Source of the DNA: Lysobacterales bacterium
GTDB lineage: Bacteria > Pseudomonadota > Gammaproteobacteria > Xanthomonadales > SZUA-5
Direction of reading: 5' to 3'
Length of the DNA: 64,000 bases
Assembly (NCBI GenBank): GCA_022841325.1
Contig: JALHRS010000021.1
Span: 16,004 to 80,003 of the forward strand
Below, piece by piece: positions 35,821 through 45,700 of this stretch. The position numbers were made by a program, and so were the translations under genes. The notes below the pieces were generated by a model. That model ran no database searches, had not been told where the DNA came from, and was given only the letters and a program-made list of their open reading frames with translations. Position 1 is the stretch's first letter. Every line of letters begins with the position of its first letter.

Positions 35821-36582
35821 GTGCAACTGCTCCGGCACTTCTTCTTGCGCGAGTTCCGCTCGCGCTACCTCGGCAGCATGAGCGGTCTGTTGTGGGCGGT
35901 GGTTCATCCGGCCCTGCAACTGCTCATGTATGCCCTGGTGTTCCAGTACATCTTCAAGGCCAGGGTCGCCGGCGCCGAGCAGCATGGCCTGGTGGCCTAC
36001 ATCGGTGTGGGCTTCTGGTCGTGGACGCTGTTTGCCGAATCCACCTCCAGAGCCACCACCAGCGTCATCGACAACGCCTCGCTGATCGGCAAGGTGGCGG
36101 TCGCGCCGCAGCTGCTGGTGCTGTCCTCGGTGTTCGCCTCGGCGGCGCTGCATCTGGTCGGCTATGCGGCAGCCCTGTTGATTCTTGCCGTCACCGGTAG
36201 CCAGATCGATCCGATCGGGGTGCTGCTGGCGGTGCCGGTTCTGGCATTGTTGATCGTTTGGACGGTGGGCTTCACGCTGATGGTGGCGGCGATCCAGGTG
36301 TTCGTTCGCGATCTGGCGCAGGTTCTGGCGCAACTGCTGGCCTTCTGGTTCTTCCTGACGCCGGTGCTGTACTCGCGCGCCATGCTGCCGGAGTTCGCCC
36401 AGCGCCTGATGGACTGGAATCCGCTGACCTACTATCCCGAGCGACTGCGTCATCTGATCCTCGATTCGCAATATGCCTTCGGCCTTCATGATCTCAAGGC
36501 CGCGCTGCTGGCCTTTGCGATGCTGGGCTTTGGTGTCTTCGTCTTCACCCGACTACGCCGACATTTCGAGGATTTCCTGTGA
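35821..36582 (+). CDS. wzm: ABC-2 polysaccharide export permease (Wzm-like)
   Basis: A 253-residue inner-membrane permease with six transmembrane helices and N-terminal FFLREFRSRYLGSMSGLLWAVVHP, characteristic of the ABC-2 transporters that export O-antigen or capsule chains. GTG start at 35821. Paired with the ATP-binding subunit by a GTGA overlap. It moves lipid-linked polysaccharide from the cytoplasm to the periplasm. Confidence 0.93.
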   Translation: MQLLRHFFLREFRSRYLGSMSGLLWAVVHPALQLLMYALVFQYIFKARVAGAEQHGLVAYIGVGFWSWTLFAESTSRATTSVIDNASLIGKVAVAPQLLVLSSVFASAALHLVGYAAALLILAVTGSQIDPIGVLLAVPVLALLIVWTVGFTLMVAAIQVFVRDLAQVLAQLLAFWFFLTPVLYSRAMLPEFAQRLMDWNPLTYYPERLRHLILDSQYAFGLHDLKAALLAFAMLGFGVFVFTRLRRHFEDFL

Positions 36583-37760
36583 CTGATCTGCTGGTCAGGC
36601 TTCAGGGCGTCAGCAAGCGCTATCCGCTGGTGCACCGCAACGCCGACCGCGTGCGGGCGATGCTGCGCGTGCTGACCGGGAGGACCGGAATCGCCGATGT
36701 CGCGGTCCTGCAGGACATCAATCTCAGCGTTCGACGCGGCGAGTCACTGGGCATCATCGGCGAGAACGGTGCCGGCAAGTCGACCCTGCTCAAGGTCATC
36801 ACCGGCGTGCTCAATGCCACCGACGGCACTGTCGAGGTGACCGGCTCGGTCGCCGCCCTGCTGGAACTGGGGGCGGGCTTCCACCCCGAGTACACCGGGC
36901 GCGAGAACATCGCCACGGCAGCGGCCCTGATGGGCATGAGCGAGGCGGACATACGCGCCAGGACCGAGGCCATCATCGAATACGCCGATATCGGCCGCTA
37001 CATCGACGAGCCGATCAAGCACTATTCCACCGGCATGGTGGTCCGTCTGGGTTTCGCGGTGGTTGCCGCGAGGCGTCCGGATATCCTGATCACCGATGAA
37101 GTGCTGGCGGTCGGTGACGAATCCTTCCAGAAGAAATGCGTGCGCTGGATCGAGGACTATCTCAACGATGGCGGCACGCTGTTGCTGGTGTCCCACAGCA
37201 TGTATCACGTCCAGAAACTCTGCCGCCACGCGCTCTGGATGCAGGCGGGAAAGATCCGGGCCTACGGCGATGTCTACGAAGTCACCCAGGACTATCTGGC
37301 CTATCACGAGCGCAAGACCGCCAAGGAATCCGAAGCCGGTCCCAAGGAAGTCAACGCCGATGGCTACCGCATCGAGTCGGTGCGACTGAATGGCAAGGAC
37401 GGCCTGACCCCCTTGTTGCTGCCGCGCGAGCGCGAACTGCGCATCGAGGTCGATATCCACTCGGGCGATGAGCGCGTGCCTCATCTCGCGATCGGCGTGA
37501 CCCGGGCCGACGGCACCGCCGTCTACGGCACCTCCAGTGAAATCGACGGCGCCGGCGCCACCCGAACCGAGGGCGGTGACTATCGCTACCGGTTCATCTT
37601 CCATGCGCTGCACCTGCTACCGGGGCAATACACGATCAAGCTGCATGCACTCGATCCCGAAGGCATGCGCATGTTCGATACCGAGGTCCGCGAGATCGTG
37701 ATTCGTGGGGAAACCCGCGAACTCGGCATGATCCGACTGCCGCACAACTGGGAATCGTGA
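36579..37760 (+). CDS. wzt: ABC polysaccharide exporter ATPase with Wzt C-terminal domain
   Basis: A 393-residue ATPase. The nucleotide-binding domain has Walker A GENGAGKST (about 61-69), the signature region HYSTGMVVRLGFA, Walker B PDILITDEVLAVGD and switch His in LLLVSHSM. The C-terminal ~150 residues (from about GYRIESVRLNGKDG) form a Wzt_C-type beta-sandwich, which in O9a-type systems recognises the chemically capped end of the glycan. Overlaps wzm and the next glycosyltransferase gene (GTGA type). Confidence 0.94.
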   Translation: MTDLLVRLQGVSKRYPLVHRNADRVRAMLRVLTGRTGIADVAVLQDINLSVRRGESLGIIGENGAGKSTLLKVITGVLNATDGTVEVTGSVAALLELGAGFHPEYTGRENIATAAALMGMSEADIRARTEAIIEYADIGRYIDEPIKHYSTGMVVRLGFAVVAARRPDILITDEVLAVGDESFQKKCVRWIEDYLNDGGTLLLVSHSMYHVQKLCRHALWMQAGKIRAYGDVYEVTQDYLAYHERKTAKESEAGPKEVNADGYRIESVRLNGKDGLTPLLLPRERELRIEVDIHSGDERVPHLAIGVTRADGTAVYGTSSEIDGAGATRTEGGDYRYRFIFHALHLLPGQYTIKLHALDPEGMRMFDTEVREIVIRGETRELGMIRLPHNWES

Positions 37761-38596
37761 CCCGGCTCATCGACATCGTTGTTCCGGTGTACAACGCGCG
37801 CGAACTGCTGCAGCGCTGTCTCGCTGCACTGGACCGGCACACGCCTGCCGAACAGGCGCGGGTGCTGATCGTCAACGACGCCTCGCCCGATCCGGCCATC
37901 GCGCCGCTGCTGGCTGCTTGGGCGCAGACTTCGCCGCTGCGCCCCAGAATCCTTGTCAATGCCGAGAACCGGGGTTTTGTCGGCAGCGTCAATCGCGGCT
38001 TTGCCGAAACCGAAAACGATGTGCTGCTGCTCAACGCCGACACCGAGGTCACGCCGGGCTGGCTGGCGCAGTTGCGCGAGGCGCTGCACAGCGACGATCG
38101 CATCGCGACCGTCACACCCTTCTCCAACAATGCCGAAATCTGTTCCTGGCCGCTGTTCTGTCGCGCCAACCCGGTCCCCGTCGACGCCGAGATCGTGGCC
38201 GCCGCGCTGGCCAGCGCCGGGCCACCCAGCTATCCCGATCTGCCTACCGCAGTGGGATTCTGCATGTTGATCCGGCGCCGGGCGCTGGAACAACTGGGCG
38301 ACTTCGATCAGGCCACCTTCGGACGCGGCTACGGCGAGGAGAATGATTTCTGCCTGCGCGCAGCCGGTCATGGCTGGCGCAACGTGCTCGCCGACAGCGG
38401 CTACGTGGTACACGCTGGCGGCGGTTCCTTTGCGCCATTGGGGCTGAAACCGGGCGGGGACAACCTCGCGCGCCTGCTGGCGCGCTATCCCGGCTACAAT
38501 GACGCCGTTGCACAATTCATTGCGGCCGACCCCCTCGCGCCCCTGCGCGAACGGGCCTTGCTGCGCTACCAGGCACTCACAGCGATGTCCGCCTGA
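37757..38596 (+). CDS. GT2 glycosyltransferase
   Basis: A 279-residue GT-A fold transferase of family 2, with N-terminal DIVVPVYNARELLQRCL, the sugar-nucleotide region NAENRGFVGSVNRGF, DxD-type LLLNADTEVTPGW, and the C-terminal acceptor motif FGRGYGEENDFCLRA. It probably adds one sugar to the polysaccharide exported by the neighbouring Wzm/Wzt. GTG start coupled to wzt. The sugar specificity cannot be read. Confidence 0.92.
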   Translation: MTRLIDIVVPVYNARELLQRCLAALDRHTPAEQARVLIVNDASPDPAIAPLLAAWAQTSPLRPRILVNAENRGFVGSVNRGFAETENDVLLLNADTEVTPGWLAQLREALHSDDRIATVTPFSNNAEICSWPLFCRANPVPVDAEIVAAALASAGPPSYPDLPTAVGFCMLIRRRALEQLGDFDQATFGRGYGEENDFCLRAAGHGWRNVLADSGYVVHAGGGSFAPLGLKPGGDNLARLLARYPGYNDAVAQFIAADPLAPLRERALLRYQALTAMSA

Positions 38597-38676
38597 TGCG
38601 TACGGCAACTTGATCTTCGGCCAATCGTACCAATCTGCTAGACGGGAACACGCCCGAGTACGGCGCACGCGCGACC

Positions 38677-39585
38677 ATGAGTTCTACTGCACCTGACATC
38701 CTGCCTTTCACCGGTGAGCGCTTCACGCCCGAGTGCGTGCGTGAGATCTGGTACGAGCATATGCACCGCTACGCCTACGCCGTGGACTTCTGTCGCGGCA
38801 AGCGGGTACTCGATGCTGCCTGCGGCGAGGGTTACGGCAGTGCCCTGCTGGCCCAGACCAGCGCCAGCGTGCTCGGGCTGGATGTGGATGCCGCCGCGGT
38901 GGCTCATGCCCAAGCGCGCTATCGATCGCGTCCCGGCCTGAGTTTCATGCAGCAGGATGTGACCGCGCTGGAGCAGTTGCCGGAAGCCAGTTTCGACGTG
39001 ATCGTGTCCTTTGAAACCCTGGAACACGTCCACGAGCAGGAACGCATGCTGGCGGGCTTCAGGCGCCTGCTGGCGCCTGACGGGGTGCTGCTGATCTCGT
39101 CGCCGGACAAGCACACCTACAGCGATCTGCGCGATTACCACAACGAGTTTCATGTGCGCGAACTGTACCGCGCCGAATTCGAAGCACTGCTGCAGGCGAA
39201 TTTTGCCCATACCCGGACCTACTGCCAGAAGCTGCTGTTCCAGTCGCTGCTGTGGGATCCGGATCAGCCACCGGGCCAGGCCCGCGTCAGCACGCTGCTG
39301 GCAGACGGCACGGTGAGTGAACGGCCAGAGTATCAGGCACTGTACTTTCTCGCGGTGTGCTCGGCGCAGCCGCTGGATCGACTGGCGCCTGCCGGCGCCC
39401 TGCACCTGTTCGGCGACGCCGCTGAATCGGTGTATGCGCACTACAACGAAGAAATCCGGCGGATCATTGCCGCCGGGCATCGATTGATCGCCCAAGACCG
39501 GGAGATCGCCGATTTGCGCGCGCGTCTGGCGCGCGCTGAAGCGCTGCTCGCGGAGCAGGCGCAAGACCAAGGAAGGAAATCATGA
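38677..39585 (+). CDS. SAM-dependent methyltransferase with C-terminal coiled coil
   Basis: A 302-residue class I methyltransferase with the SAM site VLDAACGEGYGSALLA near residues 44-59 and a downstream FDVIVSFETLEHVHEQERML. The start ILPFTGERFTPE resembles methyltransferases of surface-polysaccharide clusters. The last ~40 residues (IAAGHRLIAQDREIADLRA...) predict a coiled coil. Next to a Wzt with substrate-binding domain, it is a good candidate for capping the glycan end to stop chain growth, as WbdD does, though no kinase domain is present. Confidence 0.85.
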   Translation: MSSTAPDILPFTGERFTPECVREIWYEHMHRYAYAVDFCRGKRVLDAACGEGYGSALLAQTSASVLGLDVDAAAVAHAQARYRSRPGLSFMQQDVTALEQLPEASFDVIVSFETLEHVHEQERMLAGFRRLLAPDGVLLISSPDKHTYSDLRDYHNEFHVRELYRAEFEALLQANFAHTRTYCQKLLFQSLLWDPDQPPGQARVSTLLADGTVSERPEYQALYFLAVCSAQPLDRLAPAGALHLFGDAAESVYAHYNEEIRRIIAAGHRLIAQDREIADLRARLARAEALLAEQAQDQGRKS

Positions 39586-41390
39586 GTGCTGTGATGGCAA
39601 ACCCCAAATCCACTACCCTGTTCGCCGCCGACGATGGCATGGTCGCGCCGCTCTCCAGTCAGGAGTGCATGATCCAGAATCCGCGCACCCAGGAGCGTCA
39701 TGTCATGACCTTCGAGGTGTTTCAGGCACTGGATCAGTGCAAGAGCTTTGCGACGATGGACGATCATCTCAAGCAGATGCTGTCGGCCATGCCCAATCTG
39801 CGCGGACAGGAGGATGGGGTTCGTCGCGTCCTGACCGGTCTGGTCGAGCGCGGCCTGCTGCAGAGCGCCGAGCAGATCCTCGAGGGATTCAGCAGCGAAC
39901 CCGGCCGCCGGCTGGCGCCGCTGGGTCCGGTGTTCGTACTCGCCGAGGACAGACCCGAGGGTCTGGCGCGGGTCATCGACAGCCTGATCAAGTCCGAAGA
40001 TCCCGGCATCGACAGTCTGCCGATCGTGGTGCTCGATGGTTCCCGCAGTCAGGCCTCGCGCGAGGCCAATCGCCGCGTGGTCGATGAGCGTCGGCGCGAT
40101 GCTGGTCTGCGCTACCTCGGCAATACCGAACGTGCAGCCTTCATTGCCCGCCTGCAGGGCCAGATGAAGGCCCAGGCCGCCGCCCTGACCTGGCTGCTAG
40201 GCGAGGACGAAGCCCCCACGCGCGGACAGCTGTTCAACTGGATGGTGCTGCTGGCCTCCGGGCGCCGGCCGCTGGTTTTTGATGACCGCCAGTATCTGCC
40301 GCAACGGCAGATGCCCAATGCCGCCGGCGGCATCGACCTGCTGCACAGCAACCAGCGCGAAGCCTGGTTCTATCAGCAAGATCAGCCGATGCCTGCTTTT
40401 GAGGTCGATTACGAAGATGGTCAGCTCGGCCACATCGCCCAGCATTATCTGGGCGAAAGCCTGGGCCGCAGTGTCAGCAAGCCCGGGCGTTGGCATCTGG
40501 CGCCCGCAGCGCTGCAGGGCGCGCCCTTGCCGGCCATCCGCGCCTTCGATCCGCGCGGCCGGGTCGCGGCCATTGTCCAGGGCAGCGTGGGTTCCATCGA
40601 AGCGCCGCACAACATCTGGCTGTATCAGCTCGACAACCGCTCCCGCGACCGGCTCTGGGGCTCGCGCGAATCCTACATGCGCCAGTTCGAGGGCGATCAG
40701 GTCTGTCATGGCATCAACCGCGCCCGGGTCACGCTGAACAGCGTCTACCAGCCGAGCGCGCTGGATCTCGGTGTGCTGTCCGGCTTCGTGCTGCCCGGTG
40801 CCGGCCCGCGCGTGGGCCCGAGTTTCGGTGTGCTGACGCGCTTCCTCGATCCCGAATCGGTGGTCATCCACACCAATACCGGCGTGGGTAGCCAGTGGCA
40901 GCCGCCGGTCAAGCGTTCCGAGGCGGCACGACGCCCGTTCACGCCCAACTCGGCGGCCTTCTTCACCGATCACATCCAGGCCCGTGCCGGCGAATGCCGC
41001 AGCAGCGATGCCGAGGATCGGGCCGCCTATCTGGCCGCGCTGATGGACGATTTCGCCGCTTCCTCCAGCGACGCGCTGCAGAGCGAGCTCAACACCTATC
41101 TCAGCTACAAGCGGGCCGAGCTGGTCGCCGATCTGCAGCGCCGTCTGGAAGAGGCCGGCAAGCAGGCCCCGATCTACTGGGAGGCTGATCTGCGCGAGAT
41201 CATCCAGTCCACCAGCAAGGAGCTCGCCCGCAACAGCGTGGCTCGCCTCGGTGAATGGCCGGACAGCCTCGATGCCGCCGGTGCGGCCGAACGCCTGCGT
41301 AGCGAGACCCGACAGCTGGCGGCGGCCGTGCGTGCCTGGCCCACGGCCTTCGCGCTGGCGCCCAAGTTCGCCGAGTCACTGCTGGGCTAG
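39582..41390 (+). CDS. 602-aa protein: PqqD-like N-terminus and glycosyltransferase-like region
   Basis: No family is recognised with confidence. Residues about 18-95 look like a PqqD/RRE-type winged helix: IQNPRTQERHVMTFEVFQAL, a TMDDHLKQML helix, then VRRVLTGLVERGLL. A GT-A-like start follows (VFVLAEDRPEGLARVIDSL, PIVVLDGSR) with a possible DxD-type LVFDDRQYL, and a C-terminal mostly helical region. Coupled to the methyltransferase by ATGA and 15 bases before the next GT2 gene, so it works in the polysaccharide pathway, perhaps as a transferase or a partner that binds another protein. Function is inference only. Confidence 0.6.
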   Translation: MSAVMANPKSTTLFAADDGMVAPLSSQECMIQNPRTQERHVMTFEVFQALDQCKSFATMDDHLKQMLSAMPNLRGQEDGVRRVLTGLVERGLLQSAEQILEGFSSEPGRRLAPLGPVFVLAEDRPEGLARVIDSLIKSEDPGIDSLPIVVLDGSRSQASREANRRVVDERRRDAGLRYLGNTERAAFIARLQGQMKAQAAALTWLLGEDEAPTRGQLFNWMVLLASGRRPLVFDDRQYLPQRQMPNAAGGIDLLHSNQREAWFYQQDQPMPAFEVDYEDGQLGHIAQHYLGESLGRSVSKPGRWHLAPAALQGAPLPAIRAFDPRGRVAAIVQGSVGSIEAPHNIWLYQLDNRSRDRLWGSRESYMRQFEGDQVCHGINRARVTLNSVYQPSALDLGVLSGFVLPGAGPRVGPSFGVLTRFLDPESVVIHTNTGVGSQWQPPVKRSEAARRPFTPNSAAFFTDHIQARAGECRSSDAEDRAAYLAALMDDFAASSSDALQSELNTYLSYKRAELVADLQRRLEEAGKQAPIYWEADLREIIQSTSKELARNSVARLGEWPDSLDAAGAAERLRSETRQLAAAVRAWPTAFALAPKFAESLLG

Positions 41391-41405
41391 CGGACCCACC
41401 CGCTC

Positions 41406-42260
41406 GTGCATGTCGCAGCGGTCGTCGTCAACTATCACACCGGGCCAGTGCTCGGCGACTGTCTGCGACGCGTGCTGCGCTGCCCGGAACTGGCCGAGCT
41501 GGTACTGGTGGACAACGGTTCGGCGCCAGGCGAGCTCGATGCGCTGCTCGCCGAGATCGATGATCGCCGGGTGATACGCCTGGATCTGCCGAGCAATCCG
41601 GGCTTCGCCGTGGCCTGCAACCGCGGCGCCCGCGCCAGCCATTCGCCGTGGCTGCTGTTCCTCAATCCCGATTGTCTGGTTGAGCCGGATACGCTGGAAC
41701 GACTGGCCGGCAGGCTCCACGGACGCGAAGCTCTGGGTGTGCTCGGAGCCCTGCTGGTGGACGAGCAGGGCCGCCCGGATCCGGCCAGTCTGCGCCGCGA
41801 TCCACTGCCGGCCCGGGCGATCGCCAGCGCCCTCGGCCTCGATCGCTTCGATGCCTTCGACGGCGTGCCGATTCCGATACCCTACGGCAGCCGCGAGCCC
41901 ATCCAGGGCGATGCCGTGTCCGGTGCGCTGATGCTGATCAAGCGCGATGCCTTTGCCGCCGCCCGCGGCTTTGACGAAGGTTATTTCATGCACGCCGAAG
42001 ATCTGGACCTGTGCCGGCGCATCCGCGAGCTGGGTTTCGAGATCTGGTGCGATCCGGCGGTGCGGGTGGTGCACATCAAGGGCGTATCCAGCCGCCGTCG
42101 GCCCTTCCGCGTCGCCATGGCCAAGCACCGTGGCCTGCTGCGCTATTTCGACAAGTTCGACGGCCCCAATACCGCCTGGCCGGTGCGGGTGCTGGTGCGC
42201 CTGGGCGCCTGGAGTCGATTGGGCGTGGATCTGCTGCGGACGGCCTTGCGCCGCAGATAG
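41406..42260 (+). CDS. GT2 glycosyltransferase (rhamnosyltransferase-like)
   Basis: A 284-residue GT2 enzyme: VVVNYHTGPVLGDCL, then SNPGFAVACNRGARAS, LFLNPDCLVEPDTL, GALMLIKRDAF and FMHAEDLDLCRRI. This set is typical of rhamnosyl- or other deoxyhexosyltransferases of O-antigen clusters. GTG start at 41406. It is the last gene of the polysaccharide operon and is followed by a short GC hairpin (42273-42291). Confidence 0.9.
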   Translation: MHVAAVVVNYHTGPVLGDCLRRVLRCPELAELVLVDNGSAPGELDALLAEIDDRRVIRLDLPSNPGFAVACNRGARASHSPWLLFLNPDCLVEPDTLERLAGRLHGREALGVLGALLVDEQGRPDPASLRRDPLPARAIASALGLDRFDAFDGVPIPIPYGSREPIQGDAVSGALMLIKRDAFAAARGFDEGYFMHAEDLDLCRRIRELGFEIWCDPAVRVVHIKGVSSRRRPFRVAMAKHRGLLRYFDKFDGPNTAWPVRVLVRLGAWSRLGVDLLRTALRRR

Positions 42261-42732
42261 CCAGCTGTGGAGGGCGCCGCGCTGCGGCGCCTGGTGTAGC
42301 CCGGAAATGCGCCCAGCGCTCTCCGGGAGGTGATGTGACCGGCTCACCGGCCATGCACCGGCATGCGCTGGCGTAGGCCGGGTCCTTCGCGTCGACAGAC
42401 GTCAACAGAGACAAAAGCCACACACGCGAGGCGCCCGGCGCTCTGCGGAGCCGCGGCCGCCGGCGCGAATAGCCGCTGGCGCTCACCGAAGCCCACGCGC
42501 GCCGGAGCCGCGCTACGGCCGCAGCACCATCGCAAACGTCCGAAAATCAACACTGCGCGATACCGGTTCATGGAGAGCGCAGCGGAGCATTCCAGCGCTT
42601 CTGCGGCTGTGCCTCTGGATTGCTTCCCCCGGATCAAGTCCGGGCTCGCAATGACGCCGGAGCGGCGCGTAAGCACCCACCACCAACAACCCACAACCAA
42701 CAACCAACAACCAACAACCAACAACCCTCTTT
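42261..42732. other. 472-base non-coding region between convergent genes
   Basis: It holds a perfect 8-bp GC stem (42273-42280 with 42284-42291), a repeat-like stretch around 42595-42655 that includes CCGGATCAAGTCCGGG, and an AACAACC-type tandem run at 42678-42726. The short ORFs crossing it have no recognisable product. It separates the polysaccharide genes (+) from the VIT/vWA gene (-). Confidence 0.75.
42678..42726. repeat. AACAACC tandem repeat
   Basis: About five to six copies of a 7-base AACAACC/AACCAAC word with small changes at the left end. It lies just beyond the stop of the minus-strand VIT/vWA gene. Confidence 0.85.
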
Positions 42733-45700
42733 TCAGCCGCCGACCCTGAACCGGCCGATCTCGATGGTCTGGCTGCCGCTCTCCAGACGCCGCGTGGTGG
42801 CGGCGCGTTCGCTGCCGGCGGTGCCGAACCGGGTCTGGAATTCGAGCTGGATGGTGACCGGGCCGGTAAGGCTCTGGCGGCGGTCGCCGAAATAGTTGGC
42901 CAGGACCACATAGGTGCCCGGCAGCGGGCGGCGGATGGTGTAGACCTCCGGGCCGTAGCCGCCGGTGAAGTCACGGCTCATGTAGCCACCGGTGCGGGTG
43001 CGCGGCTGGCTGTACACCGCCTTGTCGCCGCTCGGATCCACCACCCACAGATCGATGTCGGTGTTGTCGGCATCCCAGCTCAGGACCACGCGCAGTCCGA
43101 CGGCGACCGGATCCAGCAACTCGGCCGGAATGCCGAGCCCGGTCAGGTCCAGAGCGCTGCCCTCGGGTGTCTGGGCCAACACATCATTGAGTTCGTGCAG
43201 CGCGATGATTTCGATATCCGGGAAGCGGCCATGCCATTCGCCGATCGCCACCTGCCACAGCAGCTTGATGGCGCGGCCGCGATCGGGCTGATCCTGTCGC
43301 GCCAGCGCCAGACCGAGATCACGATAACTCTGCGGCTCCTCCGGTCGCTGTTCCAGCGCGTATTCGAACTGCGGCACGGCCAGCGCGTACAGATTCCATT
43401 GCCCCAGACGATAGGCAAGCACCCGGGTCAGTGCGGTGTTCTCGGTATCGAGTTCGGCCAGATTGGAGAGCACCCGCAGCGCCAGTCGCGGTGCCTTGGC
43501 CTGCTCGCGCAGGAAGTCGGCGACATCGAGGTAGAAGGCTGGCATCTGCCCATGCACTTCGCGCTGGGCCAGATAGGCCAGGTAGGGATCGTCGGCTGCG
43601 CGGATGTCGGCCAGATAGGGCGTGTCCGGATTCCAGCCGGAGAGTTCGATCTGTGCCGAGAGCGCGTAGACGGCTTCGGATGCTGACGAGCCGCCTATCG
43701 CCTTCGCTGCCGCGGCTGGACCGTCCATGCGTTCTTCGGCGACCGGCATGGGCACGGGCGGCTCGGACGCCGGCATCGCCATGGCTGGCCGGGCCGAGGG
43801 TGGTGCCGGGGCGGCCGCCACAGCCTGGGCCGTTGTCGCTTCCAGAGCCAGCCCGCTGTCGCGGTCGGCCAGCGAATCATCGGCCCGAGCTCGATCCTGG
43901 TGTCGGCCCGCTATCTGCGGCAGCTGCTCGCGCTGCGTCCGCAAGGCTTCCAGCGCAAACACCACAGCGGCGGCTTCGCGCTCCCAGCTGCGGCGCGAAT
44001 CGGGCTCGGCACCCTCGCGCAGCCAGCGCTGCGCCAGTGTCTGCGATTGCTGCAGCAATGCCTGCGCCTGCCCGCGCCCCGCCGACCAGGCCTTGTCCGT
44101 GCTGTCCGGCCAAGCCGCGAACTCGGTTTCGGCCATGGGCAGCAGCAGCGTTTCGATGCCGGGATAACTGGCGGCGTGGTAGTCGCGGAATTCCTGCCAG
44201 CGTTGCCTGAGCGACTGCAGGCGTGTTTCCAGGCCCGGATCAGGCAGTGGCTTGGGCTGCATTGCGATCAGGCGCCGGTATTCGGCCAGCAGCGGCGCTT
44301 CCTTGGGCTCCACGCGGTAGCGCACATAGTCCTCGATGCGATCCAGCACCAGCAGCGAGGTGCCGGACGTGACCACGCCATAGCGTTTGCCGATGGCGCT
44401 CATCGCTGAGTCGTCGGGCTTGGCGGCGCTGGCCAGCTGCGCCAGCCAGCCTTGAGCCCACAGCCGATGCACGGTATCGGCCAGAGCAGCGCTGGCGGGC
44501 TCGGCCTGGCCAAAGCGGATGCTGCGCGTGACCATCTCGCCTTCGCCATGACCGAACTCCAGCTGCAAGGTGCCGCGGCCCTGGCAACGTGCGCTGATGA
44601 TCAGCGAGCGCTCCACGCTCACCGGGGCTTTGGGACTGATATCACGGCAGCTGCCGCCGCTGCTCCGGGTACCGAGCAAACGCCATTGCCGCTGCAGCAG
44701 GCGCTGCGCGGCCTCATCGGCGCTGCTCAGGGCGCCAAGATCGAGCACCTCGCCACCGCCCTCACGGGCGATCCACGCCAGTCGGGCGTGATCGGCGCGC
44801 TGGGCCGCGTGCATCAGCTGCACCGGCGGACGCCGACCACTGCTGTCCACCAGCTGGGGCTCGGAAGTGCCGAAGTTGCTGAGACCGTCGCCGATGATCA
44901 GCACCTGATCGACCTTGCCCAGCGTGCGCAGATCGATTGCGCCATAGCTGCTGCCGCCATCCAGCGGTAGCGCATCGATGGCCGCCAGCAGGGCACTACC
45001 GTTGCCGCCGCGGATGCTGAAACGCTGCACCGGGTCCGCGTCATTGCGAAAGGCCACCAGTTGCACGTCGACCCGCTTCAAGGCCTTGAGCCAGGCGGCC
45101 AGTGCGGCCGTCTCATGCTGACGATTGCGCTCGCGGGCGCTGGCCGAGGCGTCGAAAAACAGCGCGATCCGGCGGGGCTGGCTGGCGGAAGCACGCTCTG
45201 GCCGGCCGCTGTCGACCAGGGCCACGACGCTGCGCCAGGCCGGATCGAGCACATCGGCGGCCTCGATCTGTGCCAGACCAGCTGCTTTCGGAATGCGGAA
45301 GGCAAGTTCGCTGCGCGGCCGTACCTGCTCACGGGTGTACTCGGCGACCCAGGCGGAACCGCTGCGATCGAAACGCAGATCCGGATCGGGCTTGCCGTCG
45401 TCACTCAAGGGCTTGCCCTCGATCAGCGCGGTTTCGGCGCGCAGATGCAGCCGCGCCACCGGGTCCTTGAAGTACATCGGCAGCCGATAGCGCCAGCTGT
45501 CGCCCTGATCGGCCAGGGTGGCTTCCAGATGCAGGCGCACGCGCTTGCTGCCCTGCGCCGGTATCGGATAGAGCCGGGTACGAAACACATTGCCGGCGGT
45601 CAGTTCGGCGAGGCCCGGATCGATGCGCCGCCGCGAGGTTTCCTCAAAGGCGACACGGGCGGTTTCCTTGTCGACCACCACGCCCTCGCGCATCACCCCA

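Noticed and set aside
34726..36489. 587-residue minus-strand frame over the PPIase and wzm
   Set aside because: Antisense shadow of two well-supported genes with no recognisable domain.
42261..42732. A tRNA or small gene near the AACAACC repeat
   Set aside because: No cloverleaf (conserved GGTTCRAATCC-like T-arm with CCA end) was found, and the frames there are repeat-derived.
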